Positions 1 through 12,721 of a DNA stretch of 64,000 bases are shown here, in pieces (positions within the stretch are counted from its first letter, which is position 1; the number at the start of each line of letters is the position of its first letter). This stretch comes from Litomosoides sigmodontis. Its lineage: Eukaryota > Nematoda > Chromadorea > Rhabditida > Onchocercidae. The position numbers and the translations under genes are program-made. A model generated the notes under the pieces. The model made no database searches, had not been told where the DNA came from, and was given only the letters and a program-made list of their open reading frames with translations. Location of the stretch: the NCBI GenBank assembly GCA_963070105.1, contig OY718805.1:5266001-5330000 (forward strand), in the 5' to 3' direction.

Positions 1-456
1 TGCCTAAGTTTATCTTAAACTTCTTATCTAACTACTCGCTACAGCAAGTCAAGAAAAAACCTGCTTACGTAGATGGCACTTTTGTCTTGTTCAACTGATT
101 TGCTTGAATTATGTTGGCAAACCGTGAAACTGTAATCTGAGTAGCGAGTAGAGAGCGGTCATTGAAGTACAATGTCCACAACAATATGTTTACTTTCACA
201 GCTAGTTAGTTCCCTAAGAGCTAGTTAGCTCCTTCGGACAAGGGGCAGAAGTCATTAACAACCGCCTGATGACTCTCATTTTGATAAATTTGAATTAAAA
301 GGATGTTCACTTATTGGGCGACGAAACACAGAAAGAAGGAAGGATTGGAAAAATCCTTCAGCGAACTGCTGCACTAACAATGAAACAAACACACATTAGG
401 AAAGTAGAAGTGCTGCAAAAGTCCAAAACGATGTCTGTCTAAGACGGCAAGTGGCG

Positions 457-1426
457 TCATTCGCTATGACTTTTGTGACCAAAATTGCCGTCAGAGACCC
501 CTGCTATTGTAGCTGTTAGGCCTGCTATTGTAACTTCCATTGAATGGCAATTTCAACGTGGAATAAAACCGAAAATTTATGAGAACCTTCTTCAAGTGAA
601 AGTCCACCGCCAAGTACACTCTCACTTCTGCTTTCACTGCCAGTTGTTTCACCTTGTCGCATAAATTTTAATAGTTTTCCAGCTGAAAGTGGAATTCAAG
701 TTAGGAAGTTAAGCGTAACAACAACAACTTTAACAAAATTGATGCAAAATACAAAAGAAAAACAAAGCTTAGAGCAGCAAACCTCTTTCGACGCCCAATA
801 ATATCTCTAAATCCTTGGCTTCTTTCTCGTCCTGACTTTGCTGCCGTCGTAACGCAACTTGCGCTGCCATCACTCTTTGCCGTTCCGCGATTAGTGTACA
901 TTTTGCGCACAAACAATCCTTCCATTTGCAGTAACGCTTATGTCCTGAAAACAGTTTGAAGGTGCTAGCGTCACTTAAAATTTTGCTCAAAATATCTAAT
1001 GGACACTGCTAATTTTCATCTTCTATAACTACCAAATTTAATTTAACAATATTGCAAACAACTATTTTTGCTAGCGAAATGAAGCAAAGTATCAGATATT
1101 TGTCAGCGATTAATTTAGTTGTTGAAATAATAGCACACGAGCTTATCCTAGAGCGCTCATTTCCAGAATGCTTCACAACAGACTTCTGGGAACTATTCTC
1201 TTCACGATCTACGTGCTAGTGGTAAATTTTACGGGCCTAAAATATTCTTTGATCGCAGTCAACATTTATGAGTTACTTCACCTTTCAATGCTGAAACAAT
1301 GCCATGATTCCGACAACGAGCACATTTCGGTATCCGTTGATTACGTTCCTGACGGAGTCGTAAAATTTGCTCTATGCTACTAGGACCGAGTCCACTTAGT
1401 GAAAAATTATTTGGATTTAAGGTCAT
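457..1426 (-). CDS. DM-domain (DMRT) transcription factor, first exons
   Basis: DNA-binding regulator of the doublesex/MAB-3 family. Exon 1 (1282-1426) starts with ATG at 1426 after an in-frame stop and encodes about 48 residues ending in [16 protein letters not shown]. Exon 2 (783-944) continues [16 protein letters not shown] and [17 protein letters not shown], completing the intertwined zinc-binding DM domain (Cys35, Cys38, His41, His50, Cys54, Cys59, Cys61, Cys64) and its recognition helix. The exons join in phase through an intron of 337 bases. A third exon (587-682) also joins in phase and reads [19 protein letters not shown] fourth (457-500), ending at TGA, has a weak acceptor and is doubtful; the real gene may run off the left edge. 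The DM domain resembles the DMRTA/dmd-4 type, but no DMA domain is visible here. The family controls sexual differentiation and neuronal fate. Exons 1-2 are firm; the 3' end is not. Confidence 0.85.
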
Positions 1427-4400
1427 TTCGATGCTATCTAAAGTTTGAATTGGATGTTAGGACAATAATTCGATACAAATTGATATCAACATCTCATTTG
1501 AACCTCGAACGCTTGCAAAACACTAATTTAATAACTGAAATAATGCGGAATTACGCGTACAAGTGATGACAATAAATATCCCAAAACTTTTTTCCCTCAC
1601 TTCTCCTTTTTTCTCTGAACTAGAGATGTGATTGGCAACCTTAATGATTCATGAAATTGCTAGAATTTAGGAATTTGTTAAAGAAGTGAGATAAGAAAGG
1701 GAGTTGCTCTTCATTAGACCAAATGGGAAAGTTTAAACAGAAAAGATAGGAAGAAGGAAATGGAAAGTGTAACAGATAAAAAGAGGATAAAAATTTAATA
1801 TTAAAATTTATTTTACTCTCCAGGACATCTTGTCCAAAATATCTGCTAAAAGCTATTGCACAGAGGAAAGCTACAGTATCCACTATCATCTTTAACCAAA
1901 TCCTCGGATTCCCAACAAGATAGCCGGAGGAAGCGGATAATATTTTAGGATAATGATGACCTACCTGAGAGCATCTGTAGCTAACTGAGGCACGCCCCTA
2001 GCTCGCTACATTATTGGTTTAATGGGATATCATTTCTTTTTCGAGTAACTCCAAAGATACTGTCATTGAAGGCTTCCCACTTCCCACAAGACTATAATAT
2101 TGAAATTACACGACCTGATCAATGCATTAAATAGCATTTGTTTTTAAAATTATGAAAAAATTTGACTTTTTCCTTTTAAATTTAATAAATCCTCAAGTAA
2201 TTTCGATGAAACTTTCCTTCACGCATCCATGTCAACCCATTCATTCGCCTCACAATCTACACTTTAATTCCCTTTTTTATATAGCAAATCTTAAGAATGA
2301 ATTTGACTGTTATTTTAGGGCACCTCTACCTTTGCAATCATTTATTACCATTTGCACTATTTCGTCTTAAATCGCGAAAGATGGAAGGAACTCATTCAAA
2401 CCTACCCTACTTGTCGGAAGAAATTTTAATCTTACAACTGCTGACTTTCTGATAACTCACTATGTGCAACAGTAATTTAGCTAAATATTTCTTCAAATTG
2501 TAGATCTCCCATCTTACAATCATGAGTGGTTACAAGCTAATAATGTGTGACCTTAGTATTCGCCTTTTGAAAGGGCTAAAAAATTTTCAGATATTTTACA
2601 TTAACATCAATGATACTTCACTTAGGAAAAAGCCCGCTTGTGAGCACCGTAATTGTACTGATGTTGTTGTGATGGATATTATGCAAATCTAATAAGTAAA
2701 CTAAGATAAGTTATATAAGTCCATGTCTAAAGCATTTTTCTTCACCGCCATGTTTACATTAGCGATTCATGAATGGAATAGGAAATTTTGATAAGATCTA
2801 TTCCTTATGCAATGCTATTCTTAAAAGGAGAGAGGGGATCGGTAGCTATCCCCACTGAAGTGATGCTCATTAAGGAGAATACGAGGAGAGATTGGTACTT
2901 CAGCCTCAGGAATACGATAATGCTTCTTCTTCCTCCTCTTTTGCTAACTACCCTACTTGATACTTGACTTCTTTTAATATACTATTTTCCAACGATATTA
3001 TAAACAAATTAATTTCAACCTCTTTTTCATGCTTTCTTCAGCCTGAAAGTGACATCTCATAGTCATTTCAGAAGTTTTGATTTGCAAAAGCAAATTAGCG
3101 ACTAGAACAGTGCTTGAATTTTTATCACTCCTTAAACTGGCCCACTCACTTAAAATGATGGAAATATCAAATTTGCGAAAATTGCTTCAAATTTCTTGGT
3201 CTTAAAGGGGATAGAAAATTTAGATTGATGGTTTTACACGACACAGTTTCCATTTAACTTTCATTTCGAAATTGAACAAGCACATCCAAACAACAAGCAG
3301 TGCGTGAAGGATATGAAATTAATCATTCCTTACCACATCACAAATATAAATATTTTGTTTTATTATATTAAACTTACATAGCACACACTCTGGACATCGG
3401 GAATTAAGCACGCAGCGTAGGGTGTCGTCTTATTGATATTTGAGGCCCTTCAATGCATCAGAAAAAGAAATCGATTGATTTGGAAGTCACCTGGAAGATC
3501 GGTATTCAGTTCTCCGCCTTAAGGATAGACTAATTTGAGAACTTTTTCCGAAGACATCTTTTTTTATTTTAAGTGAAATATGCGTTGAAATTTAAACTTT
3601 GCGCTTTACATTTATTAAATGATAAATTTTTCCACAGTGCGGTATTTCATAAAAGACATAAAATGTGACAAAGCCAATTTAAGAGTTGTTTGATGGACTT
3701 GTTGTGGAACGAGGAGTTTTTGCATAATAATTATGAAAAGGGAAAGAAAAATACTTGTTCGACTCCGTCTGGTAATGTCTCTTTTGCTCAATTGCTTTTG
3801 GAGACAGAAATTTCGACTTGAGTTCTGCCTAACGCTGGAAGATTCATCGTAGCAGTCGTTGCTTGAATTTCGGTTTTCAGCATTTCTGATTCCATAGTTA
3901 CGATATTTTATTTGCAATATTACAAAGGAAAAAAATTTAATTGAAATTTAAATCAACCAAGTTCCAATTTGAAGAATCGAAAACTCTTTACACGCACGGC
4001 CAATTCAACGGGCAATGTTCTTCTACCACACATCAATTATGAAGACGATTATTCTTCCCTAAAAGGTCGAATTTTTCAGTCCGTTCATGATGCTTTTTCG
4101 GAATTAGTACGTACATCTTTCCTGATTCGTTTGAAATTATAAATAACTAATGCAAGCAGCAATGATACTGAACTGATTTCTGCAGCCATAAATAATAAAC
4201 TGAGTAGCGCTTCTTTGTTAGTCATATTCTCTCATCAAAATGACTTGTTCTCAAGTTTCAGTATTAAAATCGATTTTAACAGGCTGTAACTTCGAATTCC
4301 GTTCATTAAAGAACCCCCAATGCACTTTGCGGTGTTTGCAGACAATTCAATGTCTGTGGAGACCATTCAGTCTGGAATTTGAAATTAGTTCAAATTCGCC

Positions 4401-4512
4401 GCACGTGTCTCATCACAAATACTCATATTAGTGTGAGGTATTCATGACAATACTCACTTTTCTAAGCCGTTTGCAAGACTTCAAATTACGTTCCTTAGCA
4501 ACATAACATAGC

Positions 4513-4574
4513 CCGTTTAAAAATTTTCTATTGCTAGCATTCTGGACCGTTTAAAATTTTTCTATCGCTAACAT
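4513..4574. repeat. Two-copy imperfect direct repeat
   Basis: Two 28-base copies start at 4513 and 4547, beginning CCGTTTAAAA and ending GCTAGCAT or GCTAACAT. They differ at three positions and are spaced by 34 bases. No function is assigned. Confidence 0.7.
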
Positions 4575-5240
4575 CCTTTTGTTGCGGCGGTCTTTCTCCT
4601 CTTGACCCTCAAACTCTTGCCCTATGAGGGAAGAGACGGAATATGCAGGTCTGATTCAACTGGTACATATCGCACTGGTCAAAGGTCATCGTTGCAGATA
4701 GAGTGGAGCAGTTTATGCAAATGCCCTTTCGATTGGCTGCTGCAATCGGCAACTCGTCCGCTCCCATATGTACTCACTTTTTTTTGGCGGTCTCCGTATG
4801 GATTCATTGAAAATTTCTCCTTCACTTCTCTGTTACTCTTTATTTCACGTGCGAACGCTTTCGAGTACATCCACAGTTTGTCACCAACTGCGTTCACTTT
4901 TATATTTGCATAAATTCAGTTTTATCGCTGAAAGTGCTTGCAGTTTACAGTTCCACGTGTTTACATGCGAACTCCACAAACGTATTTTTTTGTTTGTTCG
5001 TTCGCTCGAATTTCACTATGCTTTAACTCGATTAACAATCTTAAAAAAATATATTAATGATTCAGAAGCAAAGTAAAAGCAAATTTTAGTTATCAGTTGC
5101 TCTTTTTACGGAATGCTTTCTTCTGAAATGTCAAAATTGAAGAAGAGATATCCCTGCTGATGCTCGGATAAATTATTTTTTATGGTTCAGGCGAGTATAA
5201 TTTTACCAGGAATCACTATTTTTTAGTGAAGCAGAGAAAT

Positions 5241-5279
5241 AGAGAGAGAGAGAGAGAGAGGGAGAGGGAGAGAGGGAGG
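5241..5279. repeat. GA-rich microsatellite
   Basis: A run of AG dinucleotides that degrades into GGAGAG units, in intergenic DNA. Confidence 0.9.
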
Positions 5280-7730
5280 AATGAGAGTCAATGCGTCTTT
5301 CTACAATGAATTTTCAATTTCAAATTTAGCACAGTACGATTGACAGATGAATCACTGAGAGGACAGAGTTCAGTAAACTAGAGGTAGGTATATTTGAGCA
5401 AATGACACCACGGTTCCATCCATTATTATTTCAAATTCTTCCACGCACTTGTAGTACAGAATTGTTTTTTCCAGCAATCATCGAAATACTTTAAAAATTT
5501 TATCTTCTCTTTCAGTTGTTTCTTTCTGTTGAAACGATCAATTGCGATCGATTTGCTTCCACTGGATACTATTTTTCGCCAATTAAACCTTCTCATTTCT
5601 ATTCCATAAAATTCAATTGATATTAAAATGATGTTGTTAATTTCGTGAGAATGTTTTAAAACGATTTCAAACGATAACGATCAATAATTTAATTGGAAGC
5701 ATGTCAGCTGTTTGGGATAGTTTCCGGAAACGCACACAATCATTTTTCCTGCTCCTTTGTCATACAGCAGAAATGCTCGGTGTTAATCAACACGCACTCC
5801 CTAAAGAGGTAGTTAAAGCAACCTTATCAACTACCACGGAAATTGCAAGAAAATGACCCCTAATATTATCCTCTCTCTCATTTCTCTTCCACGTAAATAT
5901 CTCGCCTCTCCTTTTTCTCACGTCGTTTTCCACACGCCTATTTCGCTGGAACTCACTGTCCCATAATAATTTCCAGGTGAACCATCCGTGCATTCTGTCT
6001 TAGTGCTAATTTCTACGTCAGAATATGTTTTGTGCGTTGTGTGATAAACGACTTCATTTCCTTTCATTGCATTTCCTCTTCACTCTTAGCAAACAAATTA
6101 TCCATAAATTCTCACTCCCTTCCTTCTTACACAACACACCATTTTTAATCTTTCGCATTTAATTTTTGGTCAACTTAAAATGCGTTGCTAATGCATGATC
6201 AAACACACTTACGAAATATGTCAGAAGTGCACCGAAAGCTATTGTAATTTTTATCTGTGCTTTTTCCTTCTTCATTGCCATAGGCAACTTAAAATTAAAA
6301 TTTCAATTCCACTACCACAGTTCGTCACTTAATGTTTCAACCAATTTCCACATCCAAATTTAACTAAATTTTAGTGAAATGTGTGAGTATGAGCGCTCTG
6401 ACTGATTTAACAACGATCAATTCTAATTTTTTGACTTTTGACTTTTTAGCGTATTGCTTGTGAAATTTTGGGAAACATTAATATTTCTTTAAAGCATTCA
6501 TAACAATCGCACTCTTTTTTATTACCGCACATCCTAAGCAAACATTTATTCGGTTGAGGAAACTATACAATGGAAGCATTCCGTCCGTGTCAGTGAAAAC
6601 CATTCTTAAGCGCTGTTTTCTCCACCCTTTCCTGAAACACAGTCCAGGAGATCTACGTCATCGTGTATTTCATGTCGCAATGCAATAAAGGCAACGACGT
6701 CAGTGATTCCCTCACTTCGAACAAATTATTTTTTATTGTATAATGCAACGTGACGGACAGTTCAACATGTGATATTTACATGAGCGTTCTCCCTCGAAGT
6801 GTTTTTCATTTTGTGCAAAGAGAAGGAAAATAAACATAGAAATTTGTTGACTATCATAAATAGAGAGAGTTTGAAGGATGAAGGAGGAGTGATGCCAAGT
6901 TACGTCGTACACCACCAGGCCAAAAGGCTTTTTTGTTTTGCAAAACAATGATGGGTATTTCTTGAACTCTTAAAATTTACTCCTGAAATTTTTAACTTCC
7001 AGAAGTTTATACTTAAAGAGATCGAAGTCGTACGGTTGAATTTTACTCTGTGAGTAAAGTGTCAAAGTTAGTTTCACTGTTTACCTATGTGCCTTTCTGT
7101 TCATATCATACTTTTAGAAATTAGATTTATCTCCTCGTACTATCATCTAATCCTTACTTTTTATTCTTCTCTATCACAATTTTTATTGCACCTATTTCAC
7201 TTTATAAAGCTATTTAACTTACAGAGAGGAAAGCTGTGAAGAGTATTGTCCTAAAATAAAATACTGAAATAGATGGGAATTTCGGTAAGGATGCTCAATC
7301 CACCGTATGTGAAATGCAGCTGATTAGAGCATCTCGTCTCGTCCGTCTTGTTTATTTTAATTTCCAATAGCATTTTTAATCTTTCCATGCACTCCGTTTC
7401 TTCTCATATCCCTAATCATATTATTGCCTACTTTGAAAGTAACCGAACAGGTTCTTTTCGCAAAACAAATAAACATGTTTTGCTGTTTAATGGACGCGTT
7501 CCGTTGCAGCAGAAAGGTTGAGATCACAGGACGACTACTCTGAGAGACGTATTTTTTGTTTTTTGAAACACACTAATCCTCATTTTTTCATTTTCTGATA
7601 ATTCCTTAAAGTATTACGAAGTTTGATGCACATGAAAGTTTCGTTTGAAATAGGTATGTCTAAATCGTTTTGTAGCATTAACAATTTAAAATATTTTAAT
7701 GAAAAAATTCAGGCAACGACTGTTTGGGAT

Positions 7731-10700
7731 ATGTCGACGGTGAACACAATAGATTCAATCAATCAAGCGTCATCTCATGAGGAAAACAACAACAACGGGA
7801 AATTTAGTATAAACAGATCAAAAGTTTATCCTTTCGAGGAATCTGCTCATCCAGGTTTAACCTTTCCATTTCAGCACTGACCTGCTTGCTTTCTTATTGA
7901 ACCAATCAATCATCACTTATCTTTTGTCATTTTCCACTTGCTATTTCTAATGAATTTGTCGAATTTAGATATCCGCAACAGTCGTCGCAATGAGAAAGCC
8001 TCAGAAGCGGAAATTGAAGGATCAGGGAAGGAACGGCGGAAATCTTTTTGCAGGCGGAAACTAGCAGAAATCATCATCCCGATCGCCGCAATTATAATTA
8101 TGGCATTAGCTTTTATAGCAATTGCCAAATATTACGTATTCACTCAGTCTCGTCCCGAACTTATTTACATAAACATGGTTGGTGATGTGATGATGACTGA
8201 GCAATTTTGTGTCGTAGAGAAAGGGAGAAGGCTTACGTCGATGGAAGTCTGCATGGGAAATACTGATGATTTAGTTCGTTGGAGGTTTCACAGTACTGAA
8301 ATATCTCAATGTTTTCAATTAAATTTAAATTAGGGAAGCAATAACGACTCATATAAATTCAATCCGAAGGAGTTATTCAGCCTGAAATCGACATTTAAAT
8401 CTATTTCCATTATTTATTACAGATTTGGCGACATGGTGATCGAGCACCCGTTCATCATTTTCCAAATTTTACTGAAAAATATCTAATTGCTTTTCCAGAA
8501 GGTTTAGGAAATTTAACAAAAGTAAGTTTAAGTTTATCGAAAATATAAATCGTTTTTAATATGATGAATTTTTTTCGAATTGGAATTTATTCATTTTCCA
8601 AATTGCTACGTCAATGTTCTAGAAATGTGAAGGTTTGGATTTTTTTAATTTCAGATGGGTTCCAAACAAGCTCAACAATTAGGCTCGTCGTTACAGCGTC
8701 GTTACATGCATCCGATGAACATCACAGCGAAGCAGGTGCCATCCATTTCTTCTCTTTCTATTTACGCTCCTTTATGGCAAGCGTAATCCGTTGAACTGTC
8801 AAGTGTTTGAATCCGTTGTTCCATCAAGATGATTTACGAGTGACCAACCACGGCATCATTTTCAGGTTTATATTCGTAGCACGAACGTCCGACGTACGAT
8901 TGAAACAGCGCGTTACGCCCTGAAAGGGATGGCACTCTCCGACATAGAAATTAACGCTGATTTAGCGACCAACGTTGACACGGTACACTTTATAGAAATT
9001 AATTTCGCACCTTACCCTTTCTGCATAATTATTATAAATTATTTCAGGCTGGTAATCCATTTTTCGATTGTCCCGTTGCTAAGCAGTTTGTCACGGAACA
9101 AGAAAAAAAATATTTGTTGCGAGAAAATTTCACTGTGAGTTTATGAAGAATTTTAAATTCCAACTAATTATTTTCAAAAAATTTGATGCACCGCTGTTAG
9201 CCGTTTGAAGATGCATTAGCTCGTAAATTTGTAATTTAAAAATTTCAAACTAAACTTATCATAAGTTAATAAATTTTAGGAAATATACAAATTAATGAAA
9301 GAGGAGCTGAACTACACTGGTGATCCGTACCTTGTTTTAGATACCCTCATTTGTCTGGTGATTTGAATTTTTTATTCTTCACGTGTGCGTGTGCGTGTGC
9401 GCGTGTATGTGTGTGTTATCTTTAATTTAAAACTTTATACTTATTATCTGATAAGGCAATACTTCAGTACAGGTCTAAATCTATTGTTTACCAGTACTTC
9501 AACTTGTATTCCACACATGAATGGACAATAAGCGGTCAGATTTGCAAGCTTTGTTTAACGAATTCTTAGAGGAAGGCATATGTCATTTAACGCGTCCTGT
9601 TAGTCGTTTGCTTTTGCGCTCAAAAATTAATCATTTAAGGAATGATCGATTAATGCATTGATTTTGTTAATTGGCCTGTAATTCAAATTCTCAATTACTA
9701 AATGGCCAAAAAAAAATGCTGAAAGTTGCAGAAAGAACATGATTTAATATTGCCGGAATGGTTGAAGGATGAAGATTTATATGAAAAACTTAAATTTTTG
9801 AGTTGGCGTGGTGTAGAAGCACATTTTGGCATGGAATCATTCAATAATGAACTACAGAGGAAGATTCGAGGTACTGCAAGATTCAAGATATTTCAATTTG
9901 AGATTTTGTTTTTTAAGTGAAATTCAATTCTATGAGGAAAAATAATCTGGAAAGCTTCTGGAAAATAGGTCCTCTTCACCATTCGTCAGCTTCTTTTTTC
10001 GTAAGAGATGCATCGTTGTGCTATTTGAAATAAAAATTAACTTTTAAAGGTGGAAGTTCTCTTCGTGGTGTTGTTAGCCGAATTGCCTGCAAAGTAAATT
10101 ATTCGGAGTGGACAGCGATCGATCGGTGTGACGAAAAGTTTTATGGATTATCAGCTGCAAGTTTTTCCTCATCTTTTTTCATTGCACAGTTTGTTAAGCA
10201 TTTTGAGTGTGTGAAGGTAGATAGATGCTAACACTACTTTATGGGTTTGCAATATTTCACGTGTGTTCACGTGAAAACTCGTTTTCCAGCACGACATGAC
10301 AATTGCCTCATTACTGTCAACATTCAGCGATATACGTGCTATTTTGGGCAAATCTCCGTTAATTGGCTTCGGCGCTAATATTGCGTTTGAAATTTGGCGA
10401 ATCGATAATTCATACAAAATGAAAGTTCGCTTTTATTTGATTTTTAGTAAGCAATAAGGAGAAAATTAGAATGTTATTTTAGGTATTTCGAGTGGTTAAG
10501 ATGAAGAATTTCTTCATAACCTTTCATCAATAAACTTTCTCTTGCAATTCTCGGATAAAATTGTAGTATTTTAATTTCATTAAACAGAAAAGCTTTAACT
10601 TACTATATAGGTGTTATATGCGAATCAGTGGGATGACACTCCACAAGACATAACCAAATTCGCGCCTGGTTGTGGTGATTCAATTAAATTTTGTAATGTT

Positions 10701-11176
10701 ACTAAATTCATTGACCAGTCGAGGCTGCTCTTTTTCGATGATGTTCAGAGTGAGTGCTGGAAGGGTGCGGAAAATATGACTTCACGTGCGTTTTTTGTCT
10801 TTTCGAACATTGAATTTCCTTGTTGTATCAGTTCTCTTCTTTTCTCCTTCACTGCATTTCAACTATTCCAAGAAATATTATTGCTTGTTTAGCTAAACAC
10901 TAATTTTTATAGACAATTTACTTACAACTCAGTTAGTTCGAAAGACCTTAATAAGTTCATGAAAGGGAAGTCAGAATTACTGCAAATTTGTTGTAAAATG
11001 AATAACAATCGCATGACTTTTCTACTGCAAAAATTTCCAACTGAAGCATGAATGATTTAAAGGAATTTTCGAGAAGTTTTTGCCTTTTCAAATTACATTC
11101 TGTTTCAGACGTTATGAGAAGATCGATCGGAGCAGACGATGCCAGTGAAGAAGTTGATCTCATTCAGCTGTACTGA
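7731..11176 (+). CDS. Membrane-anchored histidine acid phosphatase
   Basis: Predicted to hydrolyse phosphomonoesters through a phosphohistidine intermediate. Twelve exons join in phase: 7731-7854, 7969-8177, 8423-8521, 8655-8735, 8866-8982, 9048-9134, 9280-9357, 9732-9870, 10050-10156, 10290-10424, 10611-10785, 11109-11176, giving 472 residues. A charged N-terminal tail of about 75 residues precedes a hydrophobic helix (about 76-94). The catalytic domain then opens with PELIYINMIWRHGDRAP; His115 is the expected nucleophile. The second family motif is HD at 348-349 (SAHDMT), the proton donor pair. Several N-x-S/T sites and cysteines fit a luminal or extracellular domain, so the topology looks type II. 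Intron 9 uses a GC donor exactly between Ala347 and His348. A pyrimidine-AG shortly before the ATG could be a cis or spliced-leader acceptor. Nematode relatives act at intestinal and other surfaces; the substrate here is unknown. Confidence 0.9.
9382..9415. repeat. GT-rich simple repeat in phosphatase intron 7
   Basis: Alternating GTGTGC and GTGTAT units lie inside the intron between exons ending at 9357 and starting at 9732. Confidence 0.75.
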
Positions 11177-11493
11177 AAACAGAAAAAAAACTTCATTCAA
11201 ATTTTGATTTTTATTTGATCAACCTCACAGTTTGCTATTCAGCTCAACTAAATCTTCTTGCACATCTGATGTTCTCAAAGTGCAAGAGCCTTTCCTTCAC
11301 CCGCTTAGGCACTCTTCAATTTTCTCATCCTCTCATTTTTGAATTTCTTTGTTGTTTTTTGTTGTTTCATAAACCATATCTGTGCTCATCACTTTCACTC
11401 CACAGTTACCTTTTCACGAACAATTATTTACGATACATATTACATTCACACACATACACACACACACACCGAAATTTTGTTTGAAAAAACTTC

Positions 11494-11499
11494 TTTATT
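11494..11499 (-). terminator. AATAAA polyadenylation signal
   Basis: TTTATT on the plus strand reads AATAAA on the minus strand, about 40 bases past the stop of the small ORF ending at 11538. This is the expected place for its polyadenylation signal. Confidence 0.5.
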
Positions 11500-11537
11500 C
11501 TTCAAGTAGCGATTGCTTTGTAATTGTATGAAACCGG

Positions 11538-11807
11538 TTATCGTGAAACGAAGTGTTGGGGCGGTAATGGCACACAGTAATCATTATATGTTTTGTGGGG
11601 TAACGTGTTAAGCTGAAATAAATGAACCACATAATCCTTCCATTTGTGTGGATGCTTATAAAACTTAATCGATGAGATGAAATCTAATGTATTTATTTCG
11701 TTATGATGGATAAGCAGTTCATTGCTTGTAATACAGTCACGTAGGATTACTAGTGGGAAAGTCAGTACGAAAAGAAGAGTGAGATGATAGCAAGTTGTAT
11801 AGATCAT
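11538..11807 (-). CDS. Small putative secreted protein, unrecognised
   Basis: An 89-residue open frame in one exon. The first 20-odd residues (MIYTTCYHLTLLFVLTFPLV) are hydrophobic and look like a signal peptide; the rest is polar, rich in His, Tyr and Lys, with two cysteines. The minus-strand sequence TTTTACCAG sits directly before the ATG, as for a spliced-leader acceptor, and an AATAAA follows the stop by about 40 bases. I recognise no family. A small single-exon secreted product fits, but a chance ORF with a hydrophobic start cannot be excluded. Confidence 0.5.
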   Translation of the reverse strand: MIYTTCYHLTLLFVLTFPLVILRDCITSNELLIHHNEINTLDFISSIKFYKHPHKWKDYVVHLFQLNTLPHKTYNDYCVPLPPQHFVSR

Positions 11808-12721
11808 TCTGGTAAAATTAGATTTTAAATATCAATTAATGGCTCAAATAAGATCAATCCTCTTGCATACATTAATAGAGAAATAAAATTAAATGAACGA
11901 ATTAATTTCATTAATACGCTCGTAAGATTTTTAGAGCGTGATCTTTTCCGTCCAACAGCGTCCACTCCTTCATTTACTATTACACTTAACATGAGCTATC
12001 TAACTGTGCTCCGTTCTACGTTCCTTCTTCATTGTGTCCCATTACGACACAATTAGTGTGCGCTCTTCATTCTGCAAAATTAATCAAAATTAATTAAAAT
12101 AGACTAAAAAATTTGACATTTTAAATTTGTAATAACTTTGACGAAGACGCAAAACAGGCGTTAATTTCAATTCCCATACGTAAGCAAAACTTTTAAGCCA
12201 CTCATCGAAGAAAATTCGTCAAGATAAAAAATTCCACTGATCATTGTGCTCATTTCGTTCAAAAAAAAGAATGTGAAGGTAAAGAAAGTGTCAAATAAAT
12301 CAGTCGCTACTAATTTCAAACAAAGTTGAAGGATTGTGAATTCGCTGCGGGAGTACAACTAAAAAATTCACTTCTATCCAATGAGAAAAAATTTTTTTTA
12401 AAGAGACATTTAGAAATGAATATTTCGACTGATTCATCAGACGTTGCAATGAATAATTGCTAAGATGCAATGCAATGGTCGACAAGCAGATCTTCAGAAG
12501 ATGAAAGATATGAGCGCTTTTGGAAGGATAGGAATTTGTGAGAGTTTGCTACTTCTACGTTCTCCTGAAATTTGTTCCCTTCCAGCTTTACAGCTCTCAA
12601 AAGGACCTCTCTATCTCTGTCACTGCAAAAAATTGAGGAGCAAAAAGTGAACAATCTATTTTTCCATAATTTTATATGACTAAACTGTTTGTTGATTGTT
12701 AGGATTACAAGGTCCTTTTTA
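11808..12721. other. Gene-free spacer
   Basis: AT-rich sequence between two minus-strand genes. Short open frames on both strands show no domain, no supporting splice structure and no agreement between neighbours. The 3' UTR of the transthyretin-like gene probably falls in its right part. Confidence 0.5.

Larger units (their letters stand above)
1427..7730. other. 6.3-kb intergenic region, no gene recognised
   Basis: The DMRT gene (minus) and acid phosphatase gene (plus) are divergent, so this stretch holds both upstream regions. Only short AT-rich open frames occur, without domain motifs or convincing splice-joined neighbours. It holds a GA-rich simple repeat near 5241 and a degenerate tandem duplication near 4513. 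Non-coding upstream exons or enhancers could be present but cannot be seen from sequence alone. Confidence 0.6.

Noticed and set aside
4602..5076. Overlapping plus and minus frames of about 70-103 codons
   Set aside because: Compositionally random, overlapping on several frames, without splice or domain support.
12460..12654. Possible last exon of the transthyretin-like gene (frame with DRDREVLLRAV)
   Set aside because: Splicing into it in phase starts with TGA, and other phases do not match the donor at 12927; the short exon at 12722-12757 fits better.
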